Source: Micromonosporaceae bacterium (GTDB lineage: Bacteria > Actinomycetota > Actinomycetes > Mycobacteriales > Micromonosporaceae). Taken from it: a DNA stretch of 61,459 nucleotides. A program made the translations under genes and the position numbers. Each line of letters opens with the position of its first letter. Position 1 is the stretch's first letter. The DNA lies in NCBI GenBank assembly GCA_009377645.1, contig WHTQ01000015.1:1-61459 (forward strand), given 5' to 3'. This document shows positions 50,548-59,489 of the stretch, piece after piece. The notes below the pieces were generated by a model, which was given only the letters and a program-made list of their open reading frames with translations, was not told the DNA's origin and made no database searches.

Positions 50548-51434
50548 ACCCGCTCCACCTCCCGGGTGCCGAACAACCCGTACGGCCGGACCACCAGCAC
50601 CAGCATCATCACCAGCCAGGGCACGATCAACGACGGGTTTTCGCCCAGCCAGGACAGGTCGTCCACGTAGGCGTCGGCCAGTGACCGGAGCACCCCGATC
50701 ACCAGGCCGGCCAGCACCGCGCCCGGCAGCGAGTCCAGTCCACCGAGGATGATCACCGGCAGCGCGTACAGGGCGACCGGCCAGAACGTGTTGTCCACAC
50801 TGACCCCGGCGGCGGCAAAGCTGCCCGCGACCGCGGCCAGCCCACCGGCCAGCGCCCAGGACAGCGCGAACACCGCGCCGACGCTGACTCCCTGCGCCAG
50901 CGCCGCCTCCTGGTCCTCGGCGACCGCCCGCATCGCCAGCCCCATCCGGGTGTACCGGAAGAACCCGAACAGCAGCAGCACCAGCACCGTCGCGGTGACC
51001 ACCGCGGCCAGGTGGCGCTGATCCATCCGGACCGAGCCGAGGTGGAGCTGGCTGGTCCCCCACGGGTCACCCACGTGCCGGACCAGCGGACCGATGTACG
51101 CGTGGGCGACCGTCCGCAGCACGATGTCCAGCCCGATCGTGATGATCGCGATCGCGAAGATCGGCCGCCCGATCATCGGCCGGATCACCGCCCGCTCGAT
51201 CCCGAGCGCGAGCAACCCGATCAGCACCGCCCCGAGCAGCATCGCCCCGAAGAAGCCCAGCCAGGACACCTGCACCAGGTAGGTCACCAGCACCACCCCG
51301 GCGATCATGAACCCGGGCTGGGCAAAGCTGATCACGCGGCTCGACTTGTAGATGATCACGAAGCCGAGCGCGATCAGCGCGTACACGCTGCCCCGCCCCA
51401 GCCCGTCGGCGAACGCCTCCAGCAGCTTGGTCAT
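50544..51434 (-). CDS. livH: LIV-type ABC transporter permease (LivH)
   Basis: A 296-residue permease with LGFVIIYKSSRVISFAQPGFM at the start and MGLAMRAVAEDQEAALAQGV as the ATPase-contact loop. ATG at 51434 has AAGGGG upstream. It follows the fadD gene after 91 bp on the same strand. Confidence 0.94.
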   Translation of the reverse strand: MTKLLEAFADGLGRGSVYALIALGFVIIYKSSRVISFAQPGFMIAGVVLVTYLVQVSWLGFFGAMLLGAVLIGLLALGIERAVIRPMIGRPIFAIAIITIGLDIVLRTVAHAYIGPLVRHVGDPWGTSQLHLGSVRMDQRHLAAVVTATVLVLLLFGFFRYTRMGLAMRAVAEDQEAALAQGVSVGAVFALSWALAGGLAAVAGSFAAAGVSVDNTFWPVALYALPVIILGGLDSLPGAVLAGLVIGVLRSLADAYVDDLSWLGENPSLIVPWLVMMLVLVVRPYGLFGTREVERV

Positions 51435-51525
51435 CGACGCCCGCCCCTTGCAACAACGCGCCGCGGCGGCGAGGTCACGACCGCTGGCACAACCGGCTCG
51501 CCACATCGCCCACAACGGATGGTTA

Positions 51526-53403
51526 TCATCGAGCCGGCTTCCCGTACAAGTCGTCGATCAGGTCGACGAACCGCTCCGCGATGGCCGCCCGCTTCACCTT
51601 CTGGGTGCCGGTCAGCTCCCCATCCTCGTGGTCCAGCTCCTTTGGCAGCAGCCGGAACCGCTTGATCTGCTCGGCCGCGGCGAACCGCTGGTTCACGTCA
51701 TCCACAAGCGACGCAACCAGCTCCACCACCTCCGGCTTGGTGGACAGGTCGCGGTAGGTGGTGAAGTCGATCCGCCGCCGCTGCGCCCAGTCGCCCACCG
51801 TGTCCAGCTCGATCCCGACCAGCGCCGTCAGGTACGGGCGGCGGTCGCCGATCACCACCACCTCCTTGACGTACGGCGAGGTCTTGAGCGCGTTCTCCAG
51901 CTCGGACGGTGCCACGTTCTTGCCGCCGGCGGTGATGATGATGTCCTTGGCCCGGTCGGTGATCCGGACGTGGGTGCCGTCGACCCACTCTCCGATGTCG
52001 CCGGTGCGCAGCCAGCCGTCCGCGGTCAGCACGTTGGCCGTGGCCGCCGGGTCCCGGAAGTAGCCGGTGAATACCCCCGGGTGGCGGGTCAGGATCTCAC
52101 TGCTATGCGGGTCGATCCGGACCTCCGCGGCGCCGAGCGGCTCGCCAACCGTGCCCAGCCGGATCCGGCCCGGCCGGTTGGCGGTGGCGATCGCCGCGTT
52201 CTCGGTCATCCCGTACGCCTCGAACATCGGCACCCCGATGCCCATGAAGAACTTCAGCACCTCCGGCGCGATCGGGGCGGCGCCGGAGACCGCGGCCCGC
52301 ACCCGGCGCAGCCCGAGCCGCACCCGCAGCGCCCGGAACCAGCAGACCCAGCCGATCCCGTACACCAGCCGGCTGGCCAGCGTGTGCCGGCCGCCGGTGC
52401 GCACCAGGGTGTCCCCGATCCGGCCGGCCCGGCGCAGCCAGAACCCGGCCGCCAGCCGCTTCGGCCAGCTCGCGTGGGCGAGCCGGATCTGCACCCCGGC
52501 CAGCAGCTTCTCCCAGATCCGGGGCACCGAGAACAGGATCGTCGGCTGCACCTCGGCCAGGTTCTGCGGGACCGTCGCGATCGACTCGGCGAAGTTGACC
52601 TGGCTGCCGGAGCCGGCGTTGAACCAGGTGGTGAACGTGCGCTCCACCACGTGGCACAGCGGCAGGTAGCTCAGCAGCAGGTCGTACGGGCCCGGTGCCG
52701 GGTCGGCGAAGCCCTCGCCGGTCCGGTGGGTGGCGATCGCGAACTCCACGTTGGCCACCGACAGCATCGCGCCCTTGGGCGGGCCGGTGGTGCCGGAGGT
52801 GTAGATAAGAGTGGCCACGTCCTCGCCGGTGGCGGCGGCCATCCGGGCCGGCAGCGCATCCGGGTGGGCGGCCCGGTGGGCGGCGCCGCGGGCCAGCAGC
52901 TCCGGCCAGCCCAGCAGCCGCGGATATCCGGTAGCGGCCTGCCGGGAGCTACGGATCCCGCGCGGCTCCAGGTAGACGATGTGGGCCAGGTCCGGGCACT
53001 TGTCGAGCACTGCCAGCGCCTTGTCCACCTGCTCCTGGTCCTCGGCGACCAGCAGCTTCGCGCCGGAGTGGGACAGCAGGTGGCTCACCTCGGCCGGCGG
53101 GTTGGTCGGGTAGAGCCCTACCGTGGCCGCCCGTACCGCCACTGTGGCGACGTCGGTGAACAGCCACTCCGGACGGTTCTCGGAGTGGATCGCCACCCGG
53201 TCGCCGGGCTCGATCCCCAGGTCGAGCAGCCCGTGCGCGACGGTCTGCGCGGTGTCCCAGTAGGACGCCCAGGTCACCTCCTGCCAGATCCCCAGGTGCT
53301 TGTGGCGCATCGCCACCCTGCCCGGGTGGCGGTCCGCCCAACCCGCTACCCGGGTCGCCAGGGTGGTCGTGGTGACGGCGGCGGTGAGAATGGTCGTGGT
53401 CAT
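51526..53403 (-). CDS. fadD: Long-chain acyl-CoA ligase (FadD/FadD15-like)
   Basis: A 625-residue ANL enzyme. It has the phosphate loop TLIYTSGTTGPPKGAMLS, the long-chain signature region SYLPLCHVVERTFTTW, YGMTENAAI, and GWLRTGDIGEW followed by DRAKDIIITAGGKNVAPSELEN. It activates a carboxylic acid with ATP and CoA. The gene lies inside the second LIV operon; its ATG overlaps the livG stop. Its place suggests it activates what the transporter imports. Confidence 0.94.
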   Translation of the reverse strand: MTTTILTAAVTTTTLATRVAGWADRHPGRVAMRHKHLGIWQEVTWASYWDTAQTVAHGLLDLGIEPGDRVAIHSENRPEWLFTDVATVAVRAATVGLYPTNPPAEVSHLLSHSGAKLLVAEDQEQVDKALAVLDKCPDLAHIVYLEPRGIRSSRQAATGYPRLLGWPELLARGAAHRAAHPDALPARMAAATGEDVATLIYTSGTTGPPKGAMLSVANVEFAIATHRTGEGFADPAPGPYDLLLSYLPLCHVVERTFTTWFNAGSGSQVNFAESIATVPQNLAEVQPTILFSVPRIWEKLLAGVQIRLAHASWPKRLAAGFWLRRAGRIGDTLVRTGGRHTLASRLVYGIGWVCWFRALRVRLGLRRVRAAVSGAAPIAPEVLKFFMGIGVPMFEAYGMTENAAIATANRPGRIRLGTVGEPLGAAEVRIDPHSSEILTRHPGVFTGYFRDPAATANVLTADGWLRTGDIGEWVDGTHVRITDRAKDIIITAGGKNVAPSELENALKTSPYVKEVVVIGDRRPYLTALVGIELDTVGDWAQRRRIDFTTYRDLSTKPEVVELVASLVDDVNQRFAAAEQIKRFRLLPKELDHEDGELTGTQKVKRAAIAERFVDLIDDLYGKPAR

Positions 53404-54191
53404 GTCGTGGACACCTCCCCGAGGTACGCCCGGATCACCTCCGGGTGGTGCTGGATCTCACCGGGCTTGCCGGTGGCGACCGGGCGTCCGAAGTCGACCA
53501 CCAGCACCCGGTCGGCCAGGTCCATCACCAGCCCCATGTCGTGCTCGACCAGGATCACCGGGATGTCGAGCTCTTCCCGGATGTCGAGGATGAACCGGGC
53601 CATGTCCTCGGTCTCCTCGACGTTCATGCCTCCGACCGGCTCGTCGAGCAGCAGCAGCTTCGGCTGCATCGCCAGCGCCCGGCCCAGCTCCACCCGCTTC
53701 TGGATCCCGAACGGGAGCATCCCGACCGGCAGCCGCCGCCACTGCTCCAGCTCCAGAAAGTCGATGATCTCCTCGACCGCCGCCCGGTTGGCGACCTCGG
53801 CCCGGCGCGCCCGGCCGAGCCAGACCAGCGCCGACAATGGACCGTACGCGATGTGGTGGTGCCGGCCGAGCATCAGGTTCTCCAGCACCGTCAGGTTGGC
53901 GAACAGCTCGACGTTCTGGAACGTGCGGGCCAGCCCGAGCCGGGCGATCTGGTGCGGCCGCCGGCCGAGCAGCGACTGCCCGGCGAAGCTGACCTCCCCG
54001 GCCTGCGGCCGGTAGACCCCGGAGAGGACGTTGAAGATCGAGGTCTTGCCGGCGCCGTTCGGGCCGATGATCGCGAACAGCTCGCTGGGCTCGACGTGGA
54101 ACGTGATCCCGTCGATCGCGCGTACCCCGGCGAAGGCCAGCCGCACGTCGGTGAACTGCAGGATCGGAGCCAGCTCCGGGTCGCCGGTCAC
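53400..54191 (-). CDS. livG: LIV-type ABC transporter ATP-binding protein (LivG)
   Basis: A 263-residue ATPase with Walker A GPNGAGKTS, LGLARTFQNVELFANLTVLEN, the variant signature LPFGIQKRVELGRAL and Walker B LLLLDEPVGGMN. This signature variant occurs in LIV systems linked to acyl-CoA ligases. GTG at 54191 overlaps the livF stop by 4 bp. Confidence 0.94.
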   Translation of the reverse strand: MTGDPELAPILQFTDVRLAFAGVRAIDGITFHVEPSELFAIIGPNGAGKTSIFNVLSGVYRPQAGEVSFAGQSLLGRRPHQIARLGLARTFQNVELFANLTVLENLMLGRHHHIAYGPLSALVWLGRARRAEVANRAAVEEIIDFLELEQWRRLPVGMLPFGIQKRVELGRALAMQPKLLLLDEPVGGMNVEETEDMARFILDIREELDIPVILVEHDMGLVMDLADRVLVVDFGRPVATGKPGEIQHHPEVIRAYLGEVSTT

Positions 54192-54988
54192 GACAGCCAC
54201 CGCTTGCGCCGCCGGTAGTGCTTGACCTCCCGGTACGACCGCCGCTCGGGGCCGCCCCCCGCCCCGGCCGGGTGCAGGCCCAAGTAGAACTCCCGGATGT
54301 CGTCGTCGGCGAGCAGGTCGGCGGCCGGCTTGTCCAGCACCACCTGGCCGGTCTCCAGTACGTAACCGTGGGAGGCGATCGACAGCGCCATGGTCGCGTT
54401 CTGCTCCACCAGCAGCACTCCGGTGCCGGTCCGGTTGATCGAGACGATCAGCTCCCGCACCTCCTCCACCAGCCGCGGCGCCAGCCCCAGGCTGGGCTCG
54501 TCCAGCAGCAGGTAGCGCGGCTCGGCCATCAGTGCCCGGCCCATCGCCAGCATCTGCTGCTCGCCCCCGGACAGGTAGCCGGCGGTCTCCCGCCGCCGCT
54601 GCGCGAGCACCGGGAACAGCCCGAACACCAGCTCGCAGCGGCGCCGGAACTGCTTCGGGTTGGTGTACCCACCCAGCCGGAGGTTCTCCTCGACGGTCAG
54701 CTCGCCGAAGATCCGCCGGCCCTCCATCACCTGGCTGATCCCGCGCCGGACCAGCGCCGCCGGGCGCAGCTGGCCGACCGACTCCCCGTCCAGGGTCACC
54801 CGGCCCCGGGTGATCTTGCCGTGGTGCACGTCCAGCAGGCCGGTCAGCGCCCGCAGCAGGGTGCTCTTGCCGGCCCCGTTGGCGCCGAGCAGGGCCACGA
54901 TCCGGCCCGGCGGCACGGATAGGCTCACACCCCGGAGCACGAGCATGATGTCGTCGTAGACGACCTCGATGTTGTGCACCTGCAACAT
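54188..54988 (-). CDS. livF: LIV-type ABC transporter ATP-binding protein (LivF)
   Basis: A 266-residue ATPase with GANGAGKST, MEGRRIFGELTVEENL, LSGGEQQMLAMGRAL and LLLDEPSLGLAP. It has a basic C-terminal tail (REVKHYRRRKRWLS) longer than usual. First gene of the second LIV operon, behind a promoter covered by a palindrome. Confidence 0.94.
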   Translation of the reverse strand: MLQVHNIEVVYDDIMLVLRGVSLSVPPGRIVALLGANGAGKSTLLRALTGLLDVHHGKITRGRVTLDGESVGQLRPAALVRRGISQVMEGRRIFGELTVEENLRLGGYTNPKQFRRRCELVFGLFPVLAQRRRETAGYLSGGEQQMLAMGRALMAEPRYLLLDEPSLGLAPRLVEEVRELIVSINRTGTGVLLVEQNATMALSIASHGYVLETGQVVLDKPAADLLADDDIREFYLGLHPAGAGGGPERRSYREVKHYRRRKRWLS

Positions 54989-55031
54989 CGCTCGCGGCTC
55001 CCGAGGCTGGCGGGACGATCCGGCGTGTCTG

Positions 55032-55058
55032 CACTAAACTAACAGCGGTAGTTTAGTG
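55032..55058. promoter_or_regulatory. Operator CACTAAACTA-N7-TAGTTTAGTG
   Basis: A perfect 10-bp inverted repeat. It contains the predicted livF -10 box, so binding should repress the importer-fadD operon. The shape suits a TetR/FadR-type repressor; no regulator gene is adjacent. Confidence 0.75.
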
Positions 55059-55079
55059 GGTCACACTCTCTGCCCACAA
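55050..55079 (-). promoter_or_regulatory. Promoter of the livF-livG-fadD operon
   Basis: On the minus strand TTGTGG (55074-55079) and TAAACT (55050-55055) are 18 nt apart, leaving a leader of about 55 nt. Confidence 0.5.
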
Positions 55080-55103
55080 GTTACTCGGAAGTTAACCTGT
55101 GGG
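55073..55103. promoter_or_regulatory. Second inverted repeat, CCCACA...TGTGGG
   Basis: CCCACAAGTTAC and GTTAACCTGTGGG form an imperfect dyad covering the livF -35 box and lying upstream of the phosphotransferase gene. It may be a second regulator site. Confidence 0.45.
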
Positions 55104-55160
55104 GGCGGCCCGGACAAGTGATCAGACGGCCGGAGTTTCCCCGGCCGGAGCGGAGGACTC

Positions 55161-56240
55161 GTGCCCGCCTACCCCGCCGACCCCGCCTACCCCGCCGACC
55201 CCGCCGGCCCCGCCAGCGCCGCCGGCACCGCCGGCCCGCCCGGCGTGGATCTCGCCCGGCTGCGCGACCATCTCGCGCGGCACCGGCCCGACCTGGCCCG
55301 CGCCCCGCTGACCGGCCAGCTCATCCCCGGCGGTCGCTCCAACCTCACCTACCTGGTCAGCGACGGTCGGCAGGAGTGGGTGCTGCGCCGCCCCCCGCTC
55401 GGCCACGTGCTGGCCACCGCCCACGACATGGCCCGGGAGCACCGGGTCTTGACCGCCCTGGCCGGCACCGCCGTCCCGGTCCCCGCCACCCTGCTGCTCT
55501 GCCCCGACCCGGCGGTGCTCGGAGCCCCGTTCTACCTGATGGAGAGGGTCGACGGCACCGTCTACCGGACCGCCGCCCAGACCGCCGCGCTCACCACCGA
55601 CCAGCGCACCCGGCTCGCGCGTACCCTGGTCGACACCCTGGCCGCGCTGCACCGGGTCGACCCGGCGGCGGTCGGGCTGGCCGACTTCGGCCGGCCAGAC
55701 GGCTTCCTGGCCCGGCAGGTGTGGCGGTGGAGCGCCCAGCTCGCCGCCTCCCGCAGCCGGGACCTACCCGGCATCGACCAGCTCGCCACGCACCTGGCCC
55801 GCACTGTCCCCGTCAGCCCACCCCCCGCGATCGTGCACGGCGACTACCGCCTCGACAACCTCCTCGTCCGGGAGGACCGGATCACGGCCGTGCTGGACTG
55901 GGAGATGTCCACTCTCGGCGACCCGCTGACCGACCTCGGCCTGCTGCTGGTCTACTGGGACCGGCTTCCGGACCCGGACAACCCGATCGTGCAGGGCGTC
56001 GGCCCCCGGCACGGCTTCCCCCCCAGCACCGCCCTCACGCACTGGTACGCCGCGCTAACCCCCACCACCGACCTGTCCACCCTCCCCTGGTACATCGCCC
56101 TCGCCTCCTTCAAGCTCGCCGTCATCCTGGAAGGCATCCACTACCGGCACACCCAGGGACTCACCGTCGGCGACGGCTTCGAGCAGGTGGGTGCCCTCGT
56201 ACCGCCGCTAGTCGAGCTCGGCCTGGCCACCCTCCCGTAA
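55161..56240 (+). CDS. APH-family phosphotransferase, ACAD10-like
   Basis: A 359-residue kinase-like protein of the aminoglycoside-phosphotransferase fold. It has LIPGGRSNLTYLVSD (nucleotide loop), the catalytic IVHGDYRLDNLLV and the metal aspartate in AVLDWEMSTLGDPLTDLGLLL. This subgroup is linked to acyl-CoA dehydrogenases (as in ACAD10/11), and one follows at once. In those systems it phosphorylates 4-hydroxyacyl-CoA. A low-complexity Pro/Ala/Tyr start (PAYPADPAYPADPAG) is unusual. GTG at 55161 has GGAGG upstream. Confidence 0.92.
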   Translation: MPAYPADPAYPADPAGPASAAGTAGPPGVDLARLRDHLARHRPDLARAPLTGQLIPGGRSNLTYLVSDGRQEWVLRRPPLGHVLATAHDMAREHRVLTALAGTAVPVPATLLLCPDPAVLGAPFYLMERVDGTVYRTAAQTAALTTDQRTRLARTLVDTLAALHRVDPAAVGLADFGRPDGFLARQVWRWSAQLAASRSRDLPGIDQLATHLARTVPVSPPPAIVHGDYRLDNLLVREDRITAVLDWEMSTLGDPLTDLGLLLVYWDRLPDPDNPIVQGVGPRHGFPPSTALTHWYAALTPTTDLSTLPWYIALASFKLAVILEGIHYRHTQGLTVGDGFEQVGALVPPLVELGLATLP

Positions 56241-56285
56241 GCGTTGATCATGGAGTTCGCTCGCGATCCGGAAAGGACGCTGAAC

Positions 56286-57497
56286 ATGCACTTCGCCCAC
56301 GACGACGCTACCGAGCGGCTGCGCGAGCAGCTCCTGTCGTTCATGGACAGCCACGTCTACCCGGCCGAGCCGGTGCTGGCCGAGCAGGTCGCGGCCGACC
56401 CGGACAGCTGGGATCCGCCGCCGGTGATCGGCCAGCTGCAGCAGGCGGCCCGCGACCGCGGACTGTGGAACCTGTTCCTGCCGACCCTGACCAACCGGCA
56501 GTACGCGCCGCTGGCCGAGCTCACCGGGCGCAGTCCGCTGCTTGCGCCGGTGGCGCTCAACTGCTCCGCCCCGGACACCGGCAACATGGAGCTGCTGGCC
56601 CGGTTCGGCACCGAGGCACAGCGGGAGCGGTGGCTGAAGCCGTTACTGGCCGCCGAGATCCGGTCGGCGTTCTGCATGACCGAGCCGGACGTCGCCTCCT
56701 CGGACGCGACCAACATCACCACCCGGATCACCGCCGACGGCGACGCGTGGGTTGTGGACGGTCGCAAGTGGTGGTCGTCCGGGGCGATGAGCGGCCGGTG
56801 CCGGCTGCTGGTGGTGATGGGCAAGACCGACCCAGCTGCCGAGCCGCACCGGCAGCAGTCGATCGTGCTGGTGCCCCGGGAGACCCCGGGCGTGACCGTA
56901 CATCGTGGACTGCACGTGATGGGCTTCACCGATCGGACCCACGGCGGGCACGCCGAGATCACGTTCGACCGGGTACGGGTGCCGGTGGCGAACCTGGTCG
57001 GCGGGGTCGGGGACGGCTTCGCGATCGCCCAGGCCCGGCTCGGCCCGGGCCGGATCCACCACTGCATGCGCCTGATCGGGGCGGCCGAACGGGCGCTGGA
57101 GCTGATGTGCGCCCGGGTGGTCACCCGGTCGACCTTCGGGCGGCCGCTGGCCGAGCACGGGGTGGTGCAGGAGTGGATCGCCGAGTCCCGGGTCCGGATC
57201 GAGCAGCTGCGGCTGCTGGTCCTGCGTACCGCCTGGCTGATCGACACGTACGGGAACCGGGCCGCTCACCGGGACGTACAGGCCATCAAGATCGCCGTAC
57301 CGGCCGGGGTGGAGTGGGTGCTGGACAAGGCGATCCAGGCGCACGGGGCCGGTGGTCTGAGCCAGGACTGGCCACTGAGCATGCTCTGGAGCCACGCCCG
57401 GTCACTGCGGCTGGCCGACGGCCCGGACGAGGTGCACAAGCGGTCGCTGGCCCGGCATGAGCTGCGCCCCTACCGGGACGCGGGACGCGACGGCTAG
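56286..57497 (+). CDS. Acyl-CoA dehydrogenase
   Basis: A 403-residue flavoprotein with AFCMTEPDVASSDATNI (FAD contact), DGRKWWSSGA, GRIHHCMRLIGAAERAL and the C-terminal IQAHGAGGLSQDWPL. ATG at 56286 has AAAGGA 9 nt upstream and fits the family start. Likely partner of the phosphotransferase: ACAD10/11-type pairs degrade 4-hydroxy fatty acids. It ends convergently, stop over stop, with DUF427. Confidence 0.94.
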   Translation: MHFAHDDATERLREQLLSFMDSHVYPAEPVLAEQVAADPDSWDPPPVIGQLQQAARDRGLWNLFLPTLTNRQYAPLAELTGRSPLLAPVALNCSAPDTGNMELLARFGTEAQRERWLKPLLAAEIRSAFCMTEPDVASSDATNITTRITADGDAWVVDGRKWWSSGAMSGRCRLLVVMGKTDPAAEPHRQQSIVLVPRETPGVTVHRGLHVMGFTDRTHGGHAEITFDRVRVPVANLVGGVGDGFAIAQARLGPGRIHHCMRLIGAAERALELMCARVVTRSTFGRPLAEHGVVQEWIAESRVRIEQLRLLVLRTAWLIDTYGNRAAHRDVQAIKIAVPAGVEWVLDKAIQAHGAGGLSQDWPLSMLWSHARSLRLADGPDEVHKRSLARHELRPYRDAGRDG

Positions 57498-58156
57498 CTG
57501 AACGGGCTGTCCGGCCGCTCCTGGCGGACCCCGCCCAGATAGACGTCCACCTTCTCGTCGTAGAAGGTCACCAGCCCGGCGATCCGCTGGCTCTCCGGCA
57601 GTGGGGTCGGGTAGGACCAGGCCAGGTCCGGGTGCAGCGCGCCGCCCGCCCGCACCGACCAGTATCGCGACTGGCCCTTGTACGGGCAGTGGGTCACCGT
57701 GTCGCTGGGCTCCAGCAGGTCCAGCCGCACGTCCAGCTTCGGCAGGTAGAACCGGGGCGGCAGCCCGGTCTCGAACAGGATCCGGGGCCGGTCGGAGTCC
57801 GCCACCGTCACCCCCGCCACCTCCACCCGCACCTGCCGGGAGCTGTCCAGGATGTCGATCCGGGTGTACGGGCTGCGCGGGTGGGTGTAGACCTGCTCGT
57901 CCTCCTCGAACCACGCGTCCATCGCGTCCCAGTCCAGGTGTACGAGGTCGCGCAGCGGCCCGGTCTGGCCGGCCCGGAGCGAGCCGGCCGGGATCAGGTC
58001 GGTGCGCACGTCCGCGGCCGGCAGGTAGTAGACCGGGTAGTACGGGATCTCCCAGACCAGCCGGGGGTGCAGCGTGTCCGCCACCACCCGCCCGTCCAGC
58101 ACCACCCGGACCCGCTTGCGGCTCAGCTCCACCCGGGGCTGCTGCTGCTCGGCCAT
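57494..58156 (-). CDS. DUF427 protein (two tandem domains)
   Basis: A 220-residue protein with two DUF427 domains: RVRVVLDGRVVADTLHPRLVWEIPYYPVYYLPAADV and VRVEVAGVTVADSDRPRILFETGLPPRFYLPKLDV (each read in parts), plus THCPYKGQSRYWSV. Family function is unknown. ATG at 58156 is chosen; GTG at 58165 is possible. Confidence 0.9.
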   Translation of the reverse strand: MAEQQQPRVELSRKRVRVVLDGRVVADTLHPRLVWEIPYYPVYYLPAADVRTDLIPAGSLRAGQTGPLRDLVHLDWDAMDAWFEEDEQVYTHPRSPYTRIDILDSSRQVRVEVAGVTVADSDRPRILFETGLPPRFYLPKLDVRLDLLEPSDTVTHCPYKGQSRYWSVRAGGALHPDLAWSYPTPLPESQRIAGLVTFYDEKVDVYLGGVRQERPDSPFS

Positions 58157-58231
58157 ATCCGACACAACTCGGCCCCCCGCTCCGGAGATTCCCGCGGCCA
58201 TTGGTCCAGCATCTGCTGCCTCGCGGCGCGG

Positions 58232-59170
58232 TTACGCGGCCTGCAGCCCCTCGGCGCGGGCGAGCTCCCGGAGCCGACCCAGGGCCTGGATCTCCAGCTG
58301 ACGGATCCGCTCCCGGGACAGCGAGAACCGGGAGGCCACCTCGGTCAGCGAGTGCTCCCGACCGTCCTCCAGCCCGTACCGGGCGCGCATGATCCCGGCG
58401 GACCGGTCGTCCAGGTGGTTGAGCAGTCCCTCGATCCGCTGCCGCTCCAGACCCGAGAGCACCACTTCCTCGGGCGACGGCTCGTCCGAGTCGGCGACCA
58501 GGTCGCCCAGGTTGGTGTCCCCGTCATCCCCGACCGGCGTGTCGAGCGAGACCGTGTCCTGCGACCACCGCTTGAGCTCGTTGACCCGCTCGACGCTGAC
58601 GCCCAGCGAGTCCGCGATCGCCTCCGGCGTCGGCTCCGCGCCCAGCTCCCGGGTCAGCTGCCGGATCACGTTGCGCATCCGGTTGACGTCCTCGACCAGG
58701 TGCACCGGTAGCCGGACGGTCCGCTCCTGCTGGGCAATCGCCCGCGAGATCGCCTGCCGGATCCACCAGGTTGCATACGTGGAGAACTTGTAGCCGCGCT
58801 CGTAGTCGAACTTCTCCACCGCCCGTACCAGGCCGGTGTTGCCCTCCTGGATCAGGTCGAGCATCGGCATGCCGGACCGCACATACCGGCGGGCGATCGA
58901 GACCACCAGCCGCAGGTTGGCCCGGATGAACAGATCCTTGGCCCGCTCCCCCTCCAGCACCAGCTGTCGCAGGTCGGCACGCTCCACCCCGGCCGGGAGC
59001 TGGTCAGTGGCGAGCAGGTGCGCGGCGTAGAGCCCAGCCTCGATGGCCTTGGAGAGGTCGACCTCCTTGGCCGCGTCCAGCAGCGGCGTCCGGGAGATCT
59101 CATGCAGGTAGACGCCGACCAGGTCGCGCTCTTCAGCGACCTCGTCGGTGCGGATCACCATCGTCTCCAC
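58232..59170 (-). CDS. Group 2 (SigB/HrdB-like) RNA polymerase sigma factor
   Basis: A 312-residue primary-like sigma factor. Region 1.2 (DLVGVYLHEISRTPLL), region 2 (DLIQEGNTGLVRAVEKFDY, STYATWWIRQAI), region 3 and region 4 (LTEVASRFSLSRERIRQLE) are complete, but the long region 1.1 of a housekeeping sigma is absent. It probably serves stationary-phase or stress promoters. GTG at 59170 has GGAGGAG upstream. Confidence 0.93.
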   Translation of the reverse strand: METMVIRTDEVAEERDLVGVYLHEISRTPLLDAAKEVDLSKAIEAGLYAAHLLATDQLPAGVERADLRQLVLEGERAKDLFIRANLRLVVSIARRYVRSGMPMLDLIQEGNTGLVRAVEKFDYERGYKFSTYATWWIRQAISRAIAQQERTVRLPVHLVEDVNRMRNVIRQLTRELGAEPTPEAIADSLGVSVERVNELKRWSQDTVSLDTPVGDDGDTNLGDLVADSDEPSPEEVVLSGLERQRIEGLLNHLDDRSAGIMRARYGLEDGREHSLTEVASRFSLSRERIRQLEIQALGRLRELARAEGLQAA

Positions 59171-59489
59171 GCTGTCTCCTCCCCCGTACCTGACCGGCCC
59201 CAGAACTCGGCCGGCCCTCGCCACCTACACAACAGATGACGCCTCACGGTGATTCCTCGTTGCCTCCCGAACTAAACGGGAAGTCGCAGGTAAGACTGGC
59301 ACACTAGGCTGAGCGCTGGCTGAATGCCGCCGGTCTCGAGCCACTTCGCCCTAATTCATCACATCAGGTGGTACGAGGAAGCGCAGTGACCGGGACCACT
59401 GGCGGGCTGCGATCCCGGTCACCCACAAAGCACGCACCGATCGGCGCGCGGGTTCACCGGGCCGGCGGCATGACGCTACGGTGACTGGC
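59171..59489. other. Intergenic region between sigma factor and SDR
   Basis: About 319 bp without a gene. It has a dyad TCCCG-N7-CGGGA at 59265-59281 and a perfect 10-bp stem GTGACCGGGA/TCCCGGTCAC (59386-59395 with 59413-59422). No convincing sigma-gene promoter was found. Confidence 0.4.
59477..59482 (+). promoter_or_regulatory. -10 box, leaderless start of the SDR gene
   Basis: TACGGT lies 7 nt before ATG 59490. Confidence 0.45.

Noticed and set aside
55099-55311. Plus-strand frame rich in PPTPPTPPAPP
   Set aside because: It is a shifted reading of the low-complexity start of the phosphotransferase gene; the kinase frame has the motifs.
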